From positions 1-34,408 of the forward strand of contig QCMV01000014.1 of the NCBI GenBank assembly GCA_003213515.1: a stretch of DNA of 34,408 bases, read 5' to 3'. Under the pieces are notes generated by a model. The model searched no databases. It was not told the origin of the DNA and saw only the letters and a program-made list of their open reading frames with translations. Source of the stretch: Pelagibacteraceae bacterium AG-422-N09. Its GTDB lineage: Bacteria; Pseudomonadota; Alphaproteobacteria; Pelagibacterales; AG-422-B15. Numbering within the stretch: the first letter of the stretch is position 1; every line of letters starts with the position of its first letter. The position numbers were made by a program, and so were the translations under genes. Of the stretch, positions 12,149-22,017 are shown one piece after another.

Positions 12149-12769
12149 ATGCAAATTGACATGCACAAAATAGATGGAAAAAAGAGTGGGTCGGTCAATT
12201 TGAAAGATCAATTATTCAATAGTAAATCCGATTTAAGTGTTGTTGGCTCTCTAGTTAGATGGAATGAGTCTAACCAGAAACCTCAAAGAGCTAGGACTAA
12301 AAACAGGTCTGAAGTAAAAGGAACAACACAAAAGCTAGGAAGACAAAAGGGAAGTGGAGGAGCTAGGCACGGCTCCAAAAAAGCAAATATATTTAGAAGT
12401 GGTGGAATGGCTCATAACTTACGAGGAGTTCGTTCATTAAAAAAGATGCCAAAACGAACTAGGCAGGAGGCTTTGAAGCATATTCTTTCTGATAAAATCA
12501 AGAACAACAATTTGATAATTGTTGAAGAACTTAAAATTGCAGAGCCAAAGACAAAAACACTAGTTAAAAGCCTCTCAGATTTAAATGCTCACTCTGCGCT
12601 CATATTAGAGGGCGATAAACCTGATAATAATTTTGCATTAGCTTCAAGAAACTTAAAAAATATAAAGTATTCAAGCATAAATAATTTTAATGCACTCGAT
12701 TTACTTGGATTTGAAAAATTAATCATGAGTAAGAATGCTTTAGAAATACTTGAGAGTAGGATTAATTAA
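12149..12769 (+). CDS. rplD: 50S ribosomal protein L4
   Basis: Exit-tunnel protein and, in E. coli, autoregulator of the S10 operon; 206 residues. The central extended loop is recognisable (TQKLGRQKGSGGARHGSKKA, then RSGGMAHNLRGVRS), followed by MPKRTRQEALKHILS. This loop is somewhat diverged from the common GTGRARAGS form. The Glu/Lys-poor C-terminal half ends LDLLGFEKLIMSKNALEILE, matching the family. There is no S10 leader in this genome for L4 feedback of the E. coli kind. Confidence 0.97.
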   Translation: MQIDMHKIDGKKSGSVNLKDQLFNSKSDLSVVGSLVRWNESNQKPQRARTKNRSEVKGTTQKLGRQKGSGGARHGSKKANIFRSGGMAHNLRGVRSLKKMPKRTRQEALKHILSDKIKNNNLIIVEELKIAEPKTKTLVKSLSDLNAHSALILEGDKPDNNFALASRNLKNIKYSSINNFNALDLLGFEKLIMSKNALEILESRIN

Positions 12770-12770
12770 G

Positions 12771-13064
12771 ATGGTTACAATTAAAGATTTTAAAACGATA
12801 ATCAAACCTATTATTACAGAGAAGTCCTCGATGGGTTCAGAGTATAATCAAGTTACATTTCAAGTTCAGAAGACAAGTTCAAAGAAAGAAATTAAATTAG
12901 CAATTGAAAACATTTTTAAAGTCAAAGTAAAAAAAGTAAATACTTCAATCGTTAAGGGTAAGCTTAAATCATTTAGGGGTTCTCTTGGTAAAAGGACGGA
13001 TTACAAGAAGGCATTCGTTACCCTCGAAGATGGTCAAACAATTGATATTAATGCGGGAGTATAA
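12771..13064 (+). CDS. rplW: 50S ribosomal protein L23
   Basis: Tunnel-exit protein that docks trigger factor and SRP, 97 residues. The frame opens earlier with a TTG at 12750, but the ATG at 12771 gives the family N-terminus (VTIKDFKTIIKPIITEKSS), begins one base after the rplD stop and has AGTAGG at 12755-12760 upstream, so it is preferred. The core VKVKKVNTSIVKGK and KAFVTLEDGQTID are typical of L23. Confidence 0.97.
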   Translation: MVTIKDFKTIIKPIITEKSSMGSEYNQVTFQVQKTSSKKEIKLAIENIFKVKVKKVNTSIVKGKLKSFRGSLGKRTDYKKAFVTLEDGQTIDINAGV

Positions 13065-13068
13065 ATAA

Positions 13069-13914
13069 ATGGCACTTAAAAAATTCAGACCTAACACGCC
13101 CGGAACCAGAGGACTTACTCTAGTTGATAAAAAAGGATTATGGAATGGTAAACCAGTAAAATCACTTACCACTGGTATCTCTAAAAAAGGTGGACGCAAT
13201 AATACAGGCAGAATCACTATGAGAAGAAAAGGTGGAGGGCATAAATCAAAATATAGAATAATTGATTTCAAAAGAAATAAGATAGATGTGAGTGCGACTG
13301 TGGAAAGAATAGAATATGATCCAAATAGAACTTCATATATAGCATTGATTAAATATGATGACGGTATTCAAAGCTATATATTGGCTCCAAAAGATATAAA
13401 GGTTGGAGATAAAGTAATTTCTGGATCAAAAAAAGAAATTAGAAATGGAAATTGTATGCCCATGTCTGACATACCTGTAGGCATTGACATACATAACATC
13501 GAATTAAAATCAGGAAGCGGGGCACAATTAGCAAGGTCTGCGGGCACATCAACTCAAATAGTTGGAAAATCTAATGGCTATGTTGCTATTAAGTTGCCTT
13601 CAGGGGAACAACGAAAAATTAGAGAAGAATGTCGAGCTACAATAGGTGTTTTATCAAATATTGATAAAAAAAACCAAAAGCTTGGTAAGGCCGGTAGGAA
13701 TAGGTGGCTTGGTATAAGACCATCTGTCAGAGGAGTTGCGATGAATCCTATCGACCATCCACATGGTGGCGGTGAAGGTAAAACTTCTGGTGGAAGAGAT
13801 CCTGTAACTCCATGGGGTAAACCTACAAAGGGAAAGAAGACAAGAAATAATAAAAGAACTGATAAATTTATTATAAAAAGAAAAACGGATAAGAAAGCAA
13901 GAATAGAGGTATAA
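13069..13914 (+). CDS. rplB: 50S ribosomal protein L2
   Basis: Essential for subunit association and peptidyl-transferase assembly, 281 residues. [14 protein letters not shown] at the N-terminus, the RNA-binding middle ([17 protein letters not shown]) and the C-terminal [20 protein letters not shown] are diagnostic; the His of HPHGGG equivalent to E. coli H229 is kept. The ATG comes 4 nt after rplW and the stop abuts the rpsS start. Confidence 0.99.
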   Translation: MALKKFRPNTPGTRGLTLVDKKGLWNGKPVKSLTTGISKKGGRNNTGRITMRRKGGGHKSKYRIIDFKRNKIDVSATVERIEYDPNRTSYIALIKYDDGIQSYILAPKDIKVGDKVISGSKKEIRNGNCMPMSDIPVGIDIHNIELKSGSGAQLARSAGTSTQIVGKSNGYVAIKLPSGEQRKIREECRATIGVLSNIDKKNQKLGKAGRNRWLGIRPSVRGVAMNPIDHPHGGGEGKTSGGRDPVTPWGKPTKGKKTRNNKRTDKFIIKRKTDKKARIEV

Positions 13915-14187
13915 ATGACAAGATCTGTTTGGAAGGGACCATTTGTTGATAGCCATTTATTAAAAAAAGTAAAAGCAGCTTCCGATTCTGGTGGCAATAG
14001 CGTCATCAAGACTTGGTCTAGAAGATCAACTATACTACCTGAATTTGTGGGTGTAAATTTTGCGGTTCACAATGGCAAAAGATTTATACCTGTAAACGTA
14101 ACTGAAGACATGGTTGGTCATAAACTTGGAGAGTTCTCTCCTACAAGAACTTTTAATGGCCACACAGGTGATAAGAAAACAAAGTAA
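13915..14187 (+). CDS. rpsS: 30S ribosomal protein S19
   Basis: Head protein contacting the A-site finger, 90 residues, normal length. [29 protein letters not shown] and [12 protein letters not shown] are family signatures. The ATG starts right after the rplB stop codon, consistent with translational coupling. Confidence 0.99.
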   Translation: MTRSVWKGPFVDSHLLKKVKAASDSGGNSVIKTWSRRSTILPEFVGVNFAVHNGKRFIPVNVTEDMVGHKLGEFSPTRTFNGHTGDKKTK

Positions 14188-14189
14188 AT

Positions 14190-14579
14190 ATGAGACAACT
14201 TGTAAGAAAAGATAACGAAGCATATGCAATTCAAAGGAACATGAGAGTGAGTCCGTCAAAAGCTAATGCAGTACTTGAAATGATTAGAGGCAAAAAGGCA
14301 TCAGAAGCACTTAACTTATTAAAGTTTTCATCTAGAGGAGTTGCTAAAAATATTTCTAAAGTTTTAAACAGTGCAATTGCTAATGCCGAGAATAATCATC
14401 AGTTGGATATTGATATATTAAAAGTTACCGAAGCATATTGCGGTAAAGGTATGGTGATGAAAAGATGGAGAGCAAGAGCAAAAGGAAGACCTGGGAGAAT
14501 TAATAAATTTCTGACTAACGTCACAATTAAAGTTTCTGAAGATCAAGTCAAAGAAGTAAAGAAAGAGAAAGCAAAATAG
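14190..14579 (+). CDS. rplV: 50S ribosomal protein L22
   Basis: Exit-tunnel protein, 129 residues. The N-terminal half ([20 protein letters not shown]) and the tunnel loop region ([20 protein letters not shown]) are typical; the conserved tunnel hairpin is uninterrupted. The C-terminus carries an extra Lys/Glu-rich tail (KEVKKEKAK) similar in character to that of L3. The start ATG is 2 nt behind rpsS. Confidence 0.98.
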   Translation: MRQLVRKDNEAYAIQRNMRVSPSKANAVLEMIRGKKASEALNLLKFSSRGVAKNISKVLNSAIANAENNHQLDIDILKVTEAYCGKGMVMKRWRARAKGRPGRINKFLTNVTIKVSEDQVKEVKKEKAK

Positions 14580-14582
14580 TAT

Positions 14583-15254
14583 ATGGGTCAAAAAGTAAAT
14601 CCAATTGGACTTAGATTAATTCTTAATAAGAAGTGGCAATCTAGATGGTATGCTGGAAAGAAAGAATTTGGATCGTTCTTGCAGGAAGATTTAAAGATTA
14701 GAGCTTATCTTGAGAAAAAACTTAAAAATTGTGCTGTAGCAAAAATTCAGATTGAACGGCCTGCAAAGAAAGCACAGGTTACAATATATTCAGCGCGTCC
14801 AGGTCTTATTATTGGAAAAAAAGGTAGTGATATTGAGAAATTGAAGAAAAAAATCTCTGAATTTACTTCCGATGAAGTTTCTATAAATCTTGTGGAGATT
14901 AGAAAACCAGAAGTAGAAGCACAATTAATTGCTGATGGTATAGCTGAACAATTAGAAAGACGCGTTTCATTCCGAAGAGCGATGAAACGTTCAGTTCAGT
15001 CAGCAATGCGTTTGGGGGCAGACGGAATTAGAGTGAATTGTGGAGGTAGACTTGGGGGAACTGAAATAGCAAGAACTGAGTGGTATAGGGAAGGTAGAGT
15101 GCCTCTGCATACTTTCAGAGCAAATGTAGATTACGCTGTCGCAACAGCACAAACCACATATGGTTCATGTGGAATAAAAGTTTGGATATATAAAGGCGAT
15201 ATAGATGATAATGCGCCTCATGAATTAGATAACAACCCAAATAAATTAGGATAG
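14583..15254 (+). CDS. rpsC: 30S ribosomal protein S3
   Basis: mRNA-entry-channel protein with helicase role, 223 residues. [11 protein letters not shown] opens the protein; the KH domain shows the GxxG loop as [10 protein letters not shown]; the entry-channel helix ([19 protein letters not shown]) keeps its basic residues, and [20 protein letters not shown] is diagnostic. Starts 3 nt after rplV. Confidence 0.99.
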   Translation: MGQKVNPIGLRLILNKKWQSRWYAGKKEFGSFLQEDLKIRAYLEKKLKNCAVAKIQIERPAKKAQVTIYSARPGLIIGKKGSDIEKLKKKISEFTSDEVSINLVEIRKPEVEAQLIADGIAEQLERRVSFRRAMKRSVQSAMRLGADGIRVNCGGRLGGTEIARTEWYREGRVPLHTFRANVDYAVATAQTTYGSCGIKVWIYKGDIDDNAPHELDNNPNKLG

Positions 15255-15256
15255 AT

Positions 15257-15670
15257 ATGTTACAGCCAAAGAAAACAAAATATAGAAAAGCTCATAAGGG
15301 TAGAATTAAGGGAGTTGCAACGTCAGCGACAACGCTTAATTATGGGACATATGGTTTGAAAGCTTTAGAAGCTGAAAGAGTCACAGCTCGTCAAATTGAG
15401 GCCGCCCGTGTTGCAATGACAAGATTCATGAAAAGAGCTGGAAGAGTGTGGGTTAGAATATTTCCTGATGTTCCAGTTTCAAAAAAACCTACAGAAGTAA
15501 GAATGGGTAAAGGCAAAGGATCACCAGAGTATTGGGCATGCAGGGTTAAACCAGGAAAAATTTTATTTGAAGTTGATGGCGTTTCACAGGCAATTGCAAC
15601 AGAGGCTTTTGGACGCGCCTCATCTAAACTGCCTATTAAAACTAAGGTAGTGGAACAGTTAATTAAATAG
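15257..15670 (+). CDS. rplP: 50S ribosomal protein L16
   Basis: Assembly protein near the A and P sites, 137 residues. [16 protein letters not shown] at the start and [14 protein letters not shown] in the centre are hallmarks. The arginine of VRMGKGKG corresponds to E. coli R81, the residue hydroxylated by the L16 oxygenase in some bacteria. Two bases separate it from rpsC. Confidence 0.99.
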   Translation: MLQPKKTKYRKAHKGRIKGVATSATTLNYGTYGLKALEAERVTARQIEAARVAMTRFMKRAGRVWVRIFPDVPVSKKPTEVRMGKGKGSPEYWACRVKPGKILFEVDGVSQAIATEAFGRASSKLPIKTKVVEQLIK

Positions 15671-15677
15671 AGAATTT

Positions 15678-15869
15678 ATGAAAGCAGAAGAAATAAGAAA
15701 AAAAACAACAGATCAACTGAAGACTGAGTTGCAAAATTTATACAAGGAGTCCTTTAACTTGAGATTTCAAAAGTCCTCTGGCCAGCTAGAGAATACGTCT
15801 CGAATTTTTAAGGTAAGAAAACTGATAGCAAGAATAAAAACAATAATGAAGGAAAAAACGGTTAACTAA
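15678..15869 (+). CDS. rpmC: 50S ribosomal protein L29
   Basis: Small tunnel-exit protein, 63 residues, largely helical. The signature [20 protein letters not shown] followed by [14 protein letters not shown] is typical. It sits between rplP and rpsQ in the standard order, 7 nt after the former and 1 nt before the latter. Confidence 0.97.
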   Translation: MKAEEIRKKTTDQLKTELQNLYKESFNLRFQKSSGQLENTSRIFKVRKLIARIKTIMKEKTVN

Positions 15870-15870
15870 T

Positions 15871-16098
15871 ATGCCAAAAAAGATATTACAAGGAACTGTT
15901 ATTAGTAACAAACAAGATAAAACAATAACAGTTTTAGTTGAAAGAAAGTTTAAACACCCAGTGTTAAAAAAAGTGATTAGAAGATCAAAAAAATACAGCG
16001 CGCATGATCCCGATAATCAATTTAACGCAGGAGATAAAGTAAGAATTATGGAGTCTAAGCCAATTTCTAAACTAAAAAGATGGGTTGCAATTAGTTAA
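15871..16098 (+). CDS. rpsQ: 30S ribosomal protein S17
   Basis: OB-fold 16S rRNA binder, 75 residues. [20 protein letters not shown] and [21 protein letters not shown] match the family; the short length is normal for alphaproteobacterial S17. Its stop abuts the rplN start. Confidence 0.98.
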   Translation: MPKKILQGTVISNKQDKTITVLVERKFKHPVLKKVIRRSKKYSAHDPDNQFNAGDKVRIMESKPISKLKRWVAIS

Positions 16099-16467
16099 AT
16101 GATACAAGTTGAATCTCGATTAAATGTTGCGGATAACTCAGGAGCCAAAGAGGTTTTATGTGTTAAAGTTCTTGGTGGATCAAAGCGTCGTTTTGCATCT
16201 GTAGGAGATATTATCGTAGTAACTGTCAAAGACGCAATACCAAAAGGGAAGGTTAAAAAAGGTACTGTCCATAAAGCTGTAATCGTAAGAACTAGAAAAG
16301 AGTTGAAAAGAGTTGATGGAAGTACAATTAAGTTTGATACAAACGCCGCTGTATTAATTAATAATCAGGGTGAACCGGTAGGGACAAGAATCTTCGGCCC
16401 TGTTTGTAGAGAGCTAAGATCAAAAAAACAAATGAAAATCATTTCACTAGCACCGGAGGTCTTATAA
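16099..16467 (+). CDS. rplN: 50S ribosomal protein L14
   Basis: Subunit-interface protein, 122 residues as in E. coli. [19 protein letters not shown] and the C-terminal [13 protein letters not shown] segment are diagnostic. The stop TAA at 16465-16467 shares its last A with the rplX start (TAATG). Confidence 0.99.
   Translation: MIQVESRLNVADNSGAKEVLCVKVLGGSKRRFASVGDIIVVTVKDAIPKGKVKKGTVHKAVIVRTRKELKRVDGSTIKFDTNAAVLINNQGEPVGTRIFGPVCRELRSKKQMKIISLAPEVL
16455..16459 (+). promoter_or_regulatory. Strong ribosome-binding site for rplX inside rplN
   Basis: GGAGG lies in the last codons of rplN, 7 nt before the rplX ATG at 16467. Most genes in this run have only short A/G-rich stretches before the start, so this is one of the few full-consensus sites and decides the rplX start despite the one-base overlap. 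Confidence 0.75.
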
Positions 16468-16778
16468 TGAGCATGAGATTAAAAAAAGGTGACCAAGTTA
16501 CTGTTAACACAGGCAAGGATAAGGGAAAAATTGGTGAAGTGATGAAAATATTAGGCATGAAAGCAATTGTTAAAGGCGTGAACATTTCAAAGAAACATCA
16601 AAAACAAGATCAGAAAAACGAAGGTGGGGTTTTGAATAAGGAGATGCCAATTATGCTCTCTAATTTAATGCCGGTTGATAAAAAGACCAACAAAGGTGTT
16701 AGAGTTGGTTATAAATACTTAAAAGACAATAAAAAAGTGAGAATTAATATTAAAACGGGAGATCAAATCGATGGATAA
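16467..16778 (+). CDS. rplX: 50S ribosomal protein L24
   Basis: Early 23S assembly initiator with a KOW motif, 103 residues. LKKGDQVTVNTGKDKGKIGE is the KOW segment, and VKGVNISKKHQK follows as expected. The last eight bases overlap the start of rplE, and the first base overlaps the rplN stop, so all three are likely translated in a coupled way. Confidence 0.98.
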   Translation: MSMRLKKGDQVTVNTGKDKGKIGEVMKILGMKAIVKGVNISKKHQKQDQKNEGGVLNKEMPIMLSNLMPVDKKTNKGVRVGYKYLKDNKKVRINIKTGDQIDG

Positions 16779-17322
16779 TTATACTCCGCGTTTAAAAGAA
16801 ATGTATGTAAATACGATAGTGCCAAAGCTTAAGAATGATCTTTCCATAAAGAATGATCTTGCGCTGCCTAAGTTGGTAAAAGTTTCATTAAACATGGGCC
16901 TTGGAGAGGCAGTAAATGACTCTAAAGTAATTCAACTAGCTTCAGATCAATTAGCTTCGATAGCAGGTCAACAACCATTAGTGACAAAAGCAAGAAAATC
17001 AATCGCTACTTTTAAAATCAGAACTGGTATGCCTTTAGGAGTAAAGGTTACTTTAAGAGGTAACAGGATGTACGAGTTTATTGATAGACTCGTTACTATT
17101 GCTCTTCCGCGTATTAGAGACTTTAGAGGATTGAAAAAAAATTGTTTCGATGGAAAGGGTAATTACTCTTTCGGAATTAAGGAATGTACAATTTTTCCTG
17201 AAATTAACGTGGATAAACTTGATAAGGTACGTGGGTTAGATATTACAATAAATACTACAGCTTCAAATGATGAGCAGGCATTGTTGTTATTAAAATCTCT
17301 AAATTTTCCAATTAATGAGTAG
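16771..17322 (+). CDS. rplE: 50S ribosomal protein L5
   Basis: 5S rRNA-binding protein of the central protuberance, 183 residues. [30 protein letters not shown] and [16 protein letters not shown] are family signatures. The start overlaps rplX by 8 nt and is preceded by GGGAG about 8 nt upstream within rplX, which supports this start. Confidence 0.98.
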   Translation: MDNYTPRLKEMYVNTIVPKLKNDLSIKNDLALPKLVKVSLNMGLGEAVNDSKVIQLASDQLASIAGQQPLVTKARKSIATFKIRTGMPLGVKVTLRGNRMYEFIDRLVTIALPRIRDFRGLKKNCFDGKGNYSFGIKECTIFPEINVDKLDKVRGLDITINTTASNDEQALLLLKSLNFPINE

Positions 17323-17330
17323 GTAAGAAT

Positions 17331-17636
17331 ATGGCTAAAAAAAGTTCGATAGAAAAAAATAAAAGAAGGATAAAGTTGTCTGAAAAAGACCTGCATAAGA
17401 GAAGTAAACTAAAATCTCTTATTATGGACAAAAAAACCTCTATTGATGATAGGTTTCAAGCTCAACTAAAACTTTCCAAACTAAGAAGGAATGGTGCGAG
17501 AACAAGAGTTCGAAATAGATGTGAATTAACTGGCCGTCCAAGGGGTTACCATAAACGAGTGAGATTATCTAGAATTGCCTTGAGGGATCTTGCATCTAAA
17601 GGCCAAATCCCTGGAATGAATAAATCAAGCTGGTAG
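17331..17636 (+). CDS. rpsN: 30S ribosomal protein S14, zinc-free form
   Basis: Head protein, 101 residues: the long form without the CxxC-CxxC zinc ribbon. The C-terminus ([20 protein letters not shown], then [21 protein letters not shown]) is typical. Only one Cys remains, so no zinc is expected. It sits 8 nt after rplE. Confidence 0.99.
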   Translation: MAKKSSIEKNKRRIKLSEKDLHKRSKLKSLIMDKKTSIDDRFQAQLKLSKLRRNGARTRVRNRCELTGRPRGYHKRVRLSRIALRDLASKGQIPGMNKSSW

Positions 17637-17648
17637 AAAGGAAGAAAT

Positions 17649-18047
17649 ATGTCATTACAAGATCCGTTGTCAGATTTATTTAGTAGAATTAGAAATGCAC
17701 AAATGAGGTATAAACCAATTGTTAGTTCTCCTGTATCAAAGTTAAGGGAAAATATTTTAGAGGTACTAAAAAAAGAAGGTTACATAAGAGGATATGCTCG
17801 AACAAAACACTCATCTGGCAGGGAAGAGCTCGATATTGAACTGAAATATGATGAAAAAGGTCCTGTAATTTCAGAGATCACAAGAATTTCAAAACCAGGT
17901 AGGCGTGTTTATTCTGGCGCTGGAAGGTTACCGTATGTACATAATGGCCTTGGAATTTCAATTATTTCAACTTCGAAAGGTGTGATGACGGATGCAGACG
18001 CAAGAGATCAAAAAGTAGGCGGGGAAATTATTTGTAGAGTATTTTAA
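17649..18047 (+). CDS. rpsH: 30S ribosomal protein S8
   Basis: 16S central-domain binder and, in E. coli, the spc operon repressor; 132 residues. [15 protein letters not shown] at the start and [19 protein letters not shown] plus [19 protein letters not shown] at the end are diagnostic. AAAGGAAG just before the ATG is a good ribosome-binding site. Confidence 0.99.
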   Translation: MSLQDPLSDLFSRIRNAQMRYKPIVSSPVSKLRENILEVLKKEGYIRGYARTKHSSGREELDIELKYDEKGPVISEITRISKPGRRVYSGAGRLPYVHNGLGISIISTSKGVMTDADARDQKVGGEIICRVF

Positions 18048-18049
18048 TT

Positions 18050-18583
18050 ATGTCTAGAGTAGGATCAAAAGAAATAAATATACCAGAAAGTGTAGAAATT
18101 AATCTTCAAGATGGATTAATTTCAGCTGAGGGACCATTAGGCAAACTTGAGTCAAAGTTAAATTCTCAAATCGAAGTAATAATTGAGGGTCAAAAAATTA
18201 CAATGAAACCCAAATCTGATGACAAAACTTTAGTTTCTTTCTGGGGTTTACAGAGAAATTTAGTCAATAATTTAATCATTGGTGTAAGCGAGGGTTTTAC
18301 AAAAAAATTAGAAATGAATGGCGTTGGATATCGTGCAGCCTTAAAAGGTAAAACTCTTGAATTATTGCTTGGGTATAGTCATCCGATAAACTACGATATT
18401 CCAGAAAATATTACAGTAACAGTAGATAAGCAAAATAATATTGAGATTAAGGGTCCTGACAAGCAACTTGTTGGACAAACAGCTGCTGAAATTAGAAATT
18501 TTAGGGGGCCTGAACCTTATAAAGGCAAGGGTATAAAGTATGCCGATGAATATATAAATAGAAAAGAAGGTAAAAAGAAATAA
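18050..18583 (+). CDS. rplF: 50S ribosomal protein L6
   Basis: Factor-binding-site protein, 177 residues, two tandem alpha/beta domains. MSRVGSKEINIP opens it; the C-terminal GPDKQLVGQTAAEIRNFRGP and PYKGKGIKYADE are diagnostic. The stop codon shares its last base with the rplR start (TAATG). Confidence 0.98.
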   Translation: MSRVGSKEINIPESVEINLQDGLISAEGPLGKLESKLNSQIEVIIEGQKITMKPKSDDKTLVSFWGLQRNLVNNLIIGVSEGFTKKLEMNGVGYRAALKGKTLELLLGYSHPINYDIPENITVTVDKQNNIEIKGPDKQLVGQTAAEIRNFRGPEPYKGKGIKYADEYINRKEGKKK

Positions 18584-18930
18584 TGTTATCTCCAAAAAAA
18601 CAAAAAAGATCAAGTAGGGTCAGGTTTAGGCTAAAGAAAAATAATAAATCTCGCATGAGACTTACTCTTTATAAGTCCTCACAGCACTTGTATGCTCAAA
18701 TCGTTGACGATAATAAAGGTATTACTGTTTGCAGTGCCTCAACTCTAAAATCAGAAAAAAATAAAAATTCATGTAATGTTGCAAATGCGAAAATATTAGG
18801 TAGTGAACTTGCAAAGTCAGCAGCTGAAAAGGGTGTTAAAGATGTTTACTTGGATCGTGGTTCAAATTTGTATCATGGAATAGTAAAAACTATTTCTGAT
18901 GAAGTAAGATCTGGGGGTATAAATTTATAG
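18583..18930 (+). CDS. rplR: 50S ribosomal protein L18
   Basis: 5S rRNA binder, 115 residues. [20 protein letters not shown] and [18 protein letters not shown] are followed by the typical end [26 protein letters not shown]. The start overlaps the rplF stop by one base. Confidence 0.98.
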   Translation: MLSPKKQKRSSRVRFRLKKNNKSRMRLTLYKSSQHLYAQIVDDNKGITVCSASTLKSEKNKNSCNVANAKILGSELAKSAAEKGVKDVYLDRGSNLYHGIVKTISDEVRSGGINL

Positions 18931-18938
18931 GAAACATT

Positions 18939-19469
18939 ATGGTTAAAGAAAACAAGAACAAAGATCAAAATGGTATTGATATTAAAGACAAACTAGTAGC
19001 AATTAACCGTGTAACAAAAGTTGTTAAAGGAGGAAGGCGATTTGGATTTGCAGCATTAGTCGTTGCTGGTGATGAGTCTGGTAAAGTTGGTTTTGGTCAT
19101 GGAAAAGCAAAAGAGGTTCCCGAGGCCATAAAAAAAGCAACAGATTCAGCTAAAAAAAGTCTGGTCAGAATACCACTCAGAGAGGGTAGAACATTACATC
19201 ATGATATAATTGGAATACATGGTTCATCACGGGTTGTAATGAGATCTGCACCCTCAGGTACAGGTATTATTGCTGGAGGATCAGTTAGGGCAGTATTTGA
19301 ATTATTAGGCATACAAGACATTGTTGCAAAGTCAGTTGGTAGCTCAAATCCTTATAATATTATCAGAGCAGCAGTAGATGGACTGAAACAGCAAAAATCG
19401 CCCAAGATAATTGCTGCAAGGAGATCTAAAAAAGTCGGCAACATTACTTCTGCAAGAGAAACGACATGA
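18939..19469 (+). CDS. rpsE: 30S ribosomal protein S5
   Basis: Decoding-fidelity protein at the mRNA entry, 176 residues. The dsRBD-like N-terminal domain ([40 protein letters not shown]) and the C-terminal [20 protein letters not shown] are typical. GGAAACATT precedes the ATG. It overlaps rpmD by 4 nt (ATGA). Confidence 0.99.
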   Translation: MVKENKNKDQNGIDIKDKLVAINRVTKVVKGGRRFGFAALVVAGDESGKVGFGHGKAKEVPEAIKKATDSAKKSLVRIPLREGRTLHHDIIGIHGSSRVVMRSAPSGTGIIAGGSVRAVFELLGIQDIVAKSVGSSNPYNIIRAAVDGLKQQKSPKIIAARRSKKVGNITSARETT

Positions 19470-19648
19470 CTCAAAAATTAAAAATTACATTAAAAAAAAG
19501 TACGATTGGTTCTCAAAAAGGACAAATAGCGACGGTAAAAGGACTAGGGCTAAAAAAAATCAACAGCTGCGTCATAAGAGAAGCAACGCCTGAAACATTA
19601 GGCATGATTAAAAAAATTAGACATTTAGTAGTCACGGAAAATAATTAA
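19466..19648 (+). CDS. rpmD: 50S ribosomal protein L30
   Basis: Small 23S-binding protein, 60 residues. [20 protein letters not shown] and the end [18 protein letters not shown] match L30. The ATG overlaps the rpsE stop as ATGA, and the stop abuts the rplO ATG, placing it firmly in the spc order. Confidence 0.96.
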   Translation: MTQKLKITLKKSTIGSQKGQIATVKGLGLKKINSCVIREATPETLGMIKKIRHLVVTENN

Positions 19649-20113
19649 ATGAAACTAAATCAAATTGATAAAAACAAGAGCTTTAAATCAAAGAAGAGAA
19701 TCGGAAGAGGTATAGGCTCCGGTAAAGGTAAAACCTCTGGGAGTGGTCATAAAGGACAAAAAGCTCGTTCGGGTGTTGCTATTAATGGTTTCGAAGGTGG
19801 ACAGATGCCTTTACATAGAAGATTGCCTAAATTTGGATTTTCAAATTTTACAAAGAAACAATATTTTGAATTAAATCTCTCTACACTGCAGAAATTGATC
19901 GATAAAAATTCTATCAACGAGTCAGAGATTATAAATATCGCACTCTTAAAAAAGTTACGTATTTTGAAAAATAAAGATAAAAAACTCCTAAAAATTCTCG
20001 GTACAGGTGAATTAAAATCAAAAAATATAATTGAGTGTAGTAAAGTAACTAAGTCTGCGGAAGAAAAACTTCAAAAACTTGGTGTTGAATTAAAAATAAG
20101 TAAAGCAATTTAG
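19649..20113 (+). CDS. rplO: 50S ribosomal protein L15
   Basis: Late assembly protein, 154 residues. The glycine/lysine-rich N-terminal tail (KKRIGRGIGSGKGKTSGSGH, KGQKARSG) and FEGGQMPLHRRLPKFGF are diagnostic. The C-terminal half is unusually rich in Lys, Ile and Asn, in keeping with the A+T bias. secY follows after 4 nt. Confidence 0.98.
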   Translation: MKLNQIDKNKSFKSKKRIGRGIGSGKGKTSGSGHKGQKARSGVAINGFEGGQMPLHRRLPKFGFSNFTKKQYFELNLSTLQKLIDKNSINESEIINIALLKKLRILKNKDKKLLKILGTGELKSKNIIECSKVTKSAEEKLQKLGVELKISKAI

Positions 20114-20117
20114 CGAA

Positions 20118-21449
20118 ATGGCTTCAGCAGCTGAAAAATTAGCGTCAAATTTCAACTTTAGTGTCTTTTCTAAGGCAACTGAATTGAAGAAAAGAATTTG
20201 GTTCACTTTAGGTGCTCTAATAATTTACAGATTTGGCACATATATACCTTTACCTGGAATAGACATTGAGCAATTAAAACTTCTTGTTGAAACTAATCAA
20301 AGCGGAATTCTTGGAATGTTTGATGTTTTCGCAGGTGGCGCAATTAGTCGAATGGCTATTTTTGCATTAGGTATCATGCCATATATATCTTCATCAATTA
20401 TTATGCAGCTTATGACAAGTGTCTCTCCACATCTGGCAAGTTTGAAGAAAGAGGGTGAGCCTGGTAGAAGAAAAATCACTCAATATACAAGATACGGAAC
20501 TGTCTTACTTGCTTTATTACAAGGATATGGGATTTCTGTTGGGTTAGAGTCAGCAGGAAAAGTTGTTACAGACCCTGGACTATTTTTTAGACTTTCAACA
20601 ACAATAACATTAACTGGCGGAACAGTTTTCTTAATGTGGCTTGGAGAACAAATTACAAGTAGAGGTATAGGAAATGGAATATCGCTAATTATTTTTTCCG
20701 GAATTGTTGCTGAAATACCTAGAGCATTAATTAATACACTTACTTTAGGTAGTACAGGTCAAATCTCAACTCTAACGCTTATATTGCTTTTAGTTATGAT
20801 TGTAGCTGTAGTTCTTTTTATAGTTTTCATGGAGAGGGCTCAAAGAAGATTAATAGTACAGTATCCAAAAAGACAGATGGGAAATAAGATGTTTGCTGGA
20901 GATACATCGCATCTGCCCCTTAAACTTAATACGGCAGGAGTTATACCAGCAATATTTGCTTCATCTATTCTGTTGCTACCAATTACAATTGCGAATTTTA
21001 ATGTATCTGCAGAGCCAGGAATGTTAAATGATATTGCAGCATTACTTGGTAGGGGCCAACCTGCATACATGCTTATGTATGCTGCAGCCATTATATTTTT
21101 TGCATTCTTTTATACTTCAATTGTATTTAATCCAGTTGAAACAGCTGATAATCTAAAAAGACAAGGTGGCTTTATTCCAGGAATTAGGCCAGGTGAAAAA
21201 ACTGCTGAGTATATTGATTTTGTCTTATCCAGAATAACAACCATTGGAGCACTATATCTAGCATTTGTATGCATACTCCCGGAAATTTTAATTGCACAAT
21301 ACTCAATCCCATTTTATTTGGGAGGTACATCACTACTCATTGTTGTGGTTGTAGGCATGGATACGGTTGGACAAATTCAAAGTCATTTGTTTGCATATCA
21401 ATATGAAGCTCTAATAAAAAAATCTCGCCTAAGAGGCACAAGAAGGTGA
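20118..21449 (+). CDS. secY: Protein translocase subunit SecY
   Basis: Channel subunit of the inner-membrane SecYEG translocon, 443 residues with about ten hydrophobic spans. The N-terminal cytosolic helix (ATELKKRIWFTLGALIIYR), the periplasmic plug region (FDVFAGGAISRMAIFALGIM) and the conserved cytosolic loops (GEPGRRKITQYTRYGT; RLIVQYPKRQMG) are present, as is FNPVETADNLKRQGGFIPGI before the last two spans. Its TGA stop overlaps the GTG start of adk. SecY is the usual last gene of the spc cluster. Confidence 0.99.
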   Translation: MASAAEKLASNFNFSVFSKATELKKRIWFTLGALIIYRFGTYIPLPGIDIEQLKLLVETNQSGILGMFDVFAGGAISRMAIFALGIMPYISSSIIMQLMTSVSPHLASLKKEGEPGRRKITQYTRYGTVLLALLQGYGISVGLESAGKVVTDPGLFFRLSTTITLTGGTVFLMWLGEQITSRGIGNGISLIIFSGIVAEIPRALINTLTLGSTGQISTLTLILLLVMIVAVVLFIVFMERAQRRLIVQYPKRQMGNKMFAGDTSHLPLKLNTAGVIPAIFASSILLLPITIANFNVSAEPGMLNDIAALLGRGQPAYMLMYAAAIIFFAFFYTSIVFNPVETADNLKRQGGFIPGIRPGEKTAEYIDFVLSRITTIGALYLAFVCILPEILIAQYSIPFYLGGTSLLIVVVVGMDTVGQIQSHLFAYQYEALIKKSRLRGTRR

Positions 21450-22012
21450 ATTTAGTTTTATTGGGACCCCCAGGAGCTGGAAAAGGAACACAGGCAAATT
21501 TAATCTGTGAAAAATATAATTTAAGCCACTTATCTACAGGTGATTTGCTTAGGATGGAGATAGCTAATAAAAGTGAAATTGGGGTAAAGGCTAAACAAAT
21601 TATTGATGAAGGAAAACTAGTTTCTAACGATATTATAATTAATGTTATTAAATCATTTTTTAATAATAATAAAAATTTAAGTGGATACCTACTAGATGGC
21701 TTTCCCAGAAATACAGAGCAGGCTAAGCTCCTAGATAAATTGATGTCAGAACTTAAAGACAAAATATCATGTGTAATTCAATTAGATGTTGATGAAAAAC
21801 ATTTAAAAGACAGAATATTATCTAGAGGTAAAGAAGAAGGAAGATCCGATGATAACGAGGAAACTCTAATTAAAAGACTCGAAACATATTTCAATGAAAC
21901 TATGCCTTTAATAAAATATTATGATGAAGCAAAACTGCTAAAAAAAGTCAGTGGTGTAGGTGAAATTATGCAAATAAATCAATCAATTAACACAATTATA
22001 GATCAATTTTAA
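21446..22012 (+). CDS. adk: Adenylate kinase, short-LID form
   Basis: Converts ATP + AMP to 2 ADP; 188 residues. The P-loop GPPGAGKGT is at residues 7-15, STGDLLRMEI and LDGFPRNTEQA bind AMP, and the short LID (ILSRGKEEGRSDDNEE) lacks both the long insertion and any zinc cysteines. The start is GTG at 21446, overlapping the secY TGA (GTGA) with AAGAAGG immediately upstream; this gives the canonical N-terminus NLVLLGPPG, and no later start would keep the P-loop strand. Position behind secY is standard. Confidence 0.97.
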   Translation: MNLVLLGPPGAGKGTQANLICEKYNLSHLSTGDLLRMEIANKSEIGVKAKQIIDEGKLVSNDIIINVIKSFFNNNKNLSGYLLDGFPRNTEQAKLLDKLMSELKDKISCVIQLDVDEKHLKDRILSRGKEEGRSDDNEETLIKRLETYFNETMPLIKYYDEAKLLKKVSGVGEIMQINQSINTIIDQF

Positions 22013-22017
22013 TATGC

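Noticed and set aside
12154-12159. TTGACA matching a perfect -35 box at the start of rplD
   Set aside because: No -10-like hexamer lies at 16-18 nt; the hexamer is explained by the L4 N-terminal codons.
12750-12770. TTG start for rplW inside rplD
   Set aside because: The extra residues are not part of L23; the ATG at 12771 fits the family and follows the rplD stop.
13578-14009. 143-codon hydrophobic frame antisense to rplB and rpsS
   Set aside because: It looks membrane-like only because it is the complement of Lys/Gly-rich ribosomal protein codons; no ribosome-binding site or family match.
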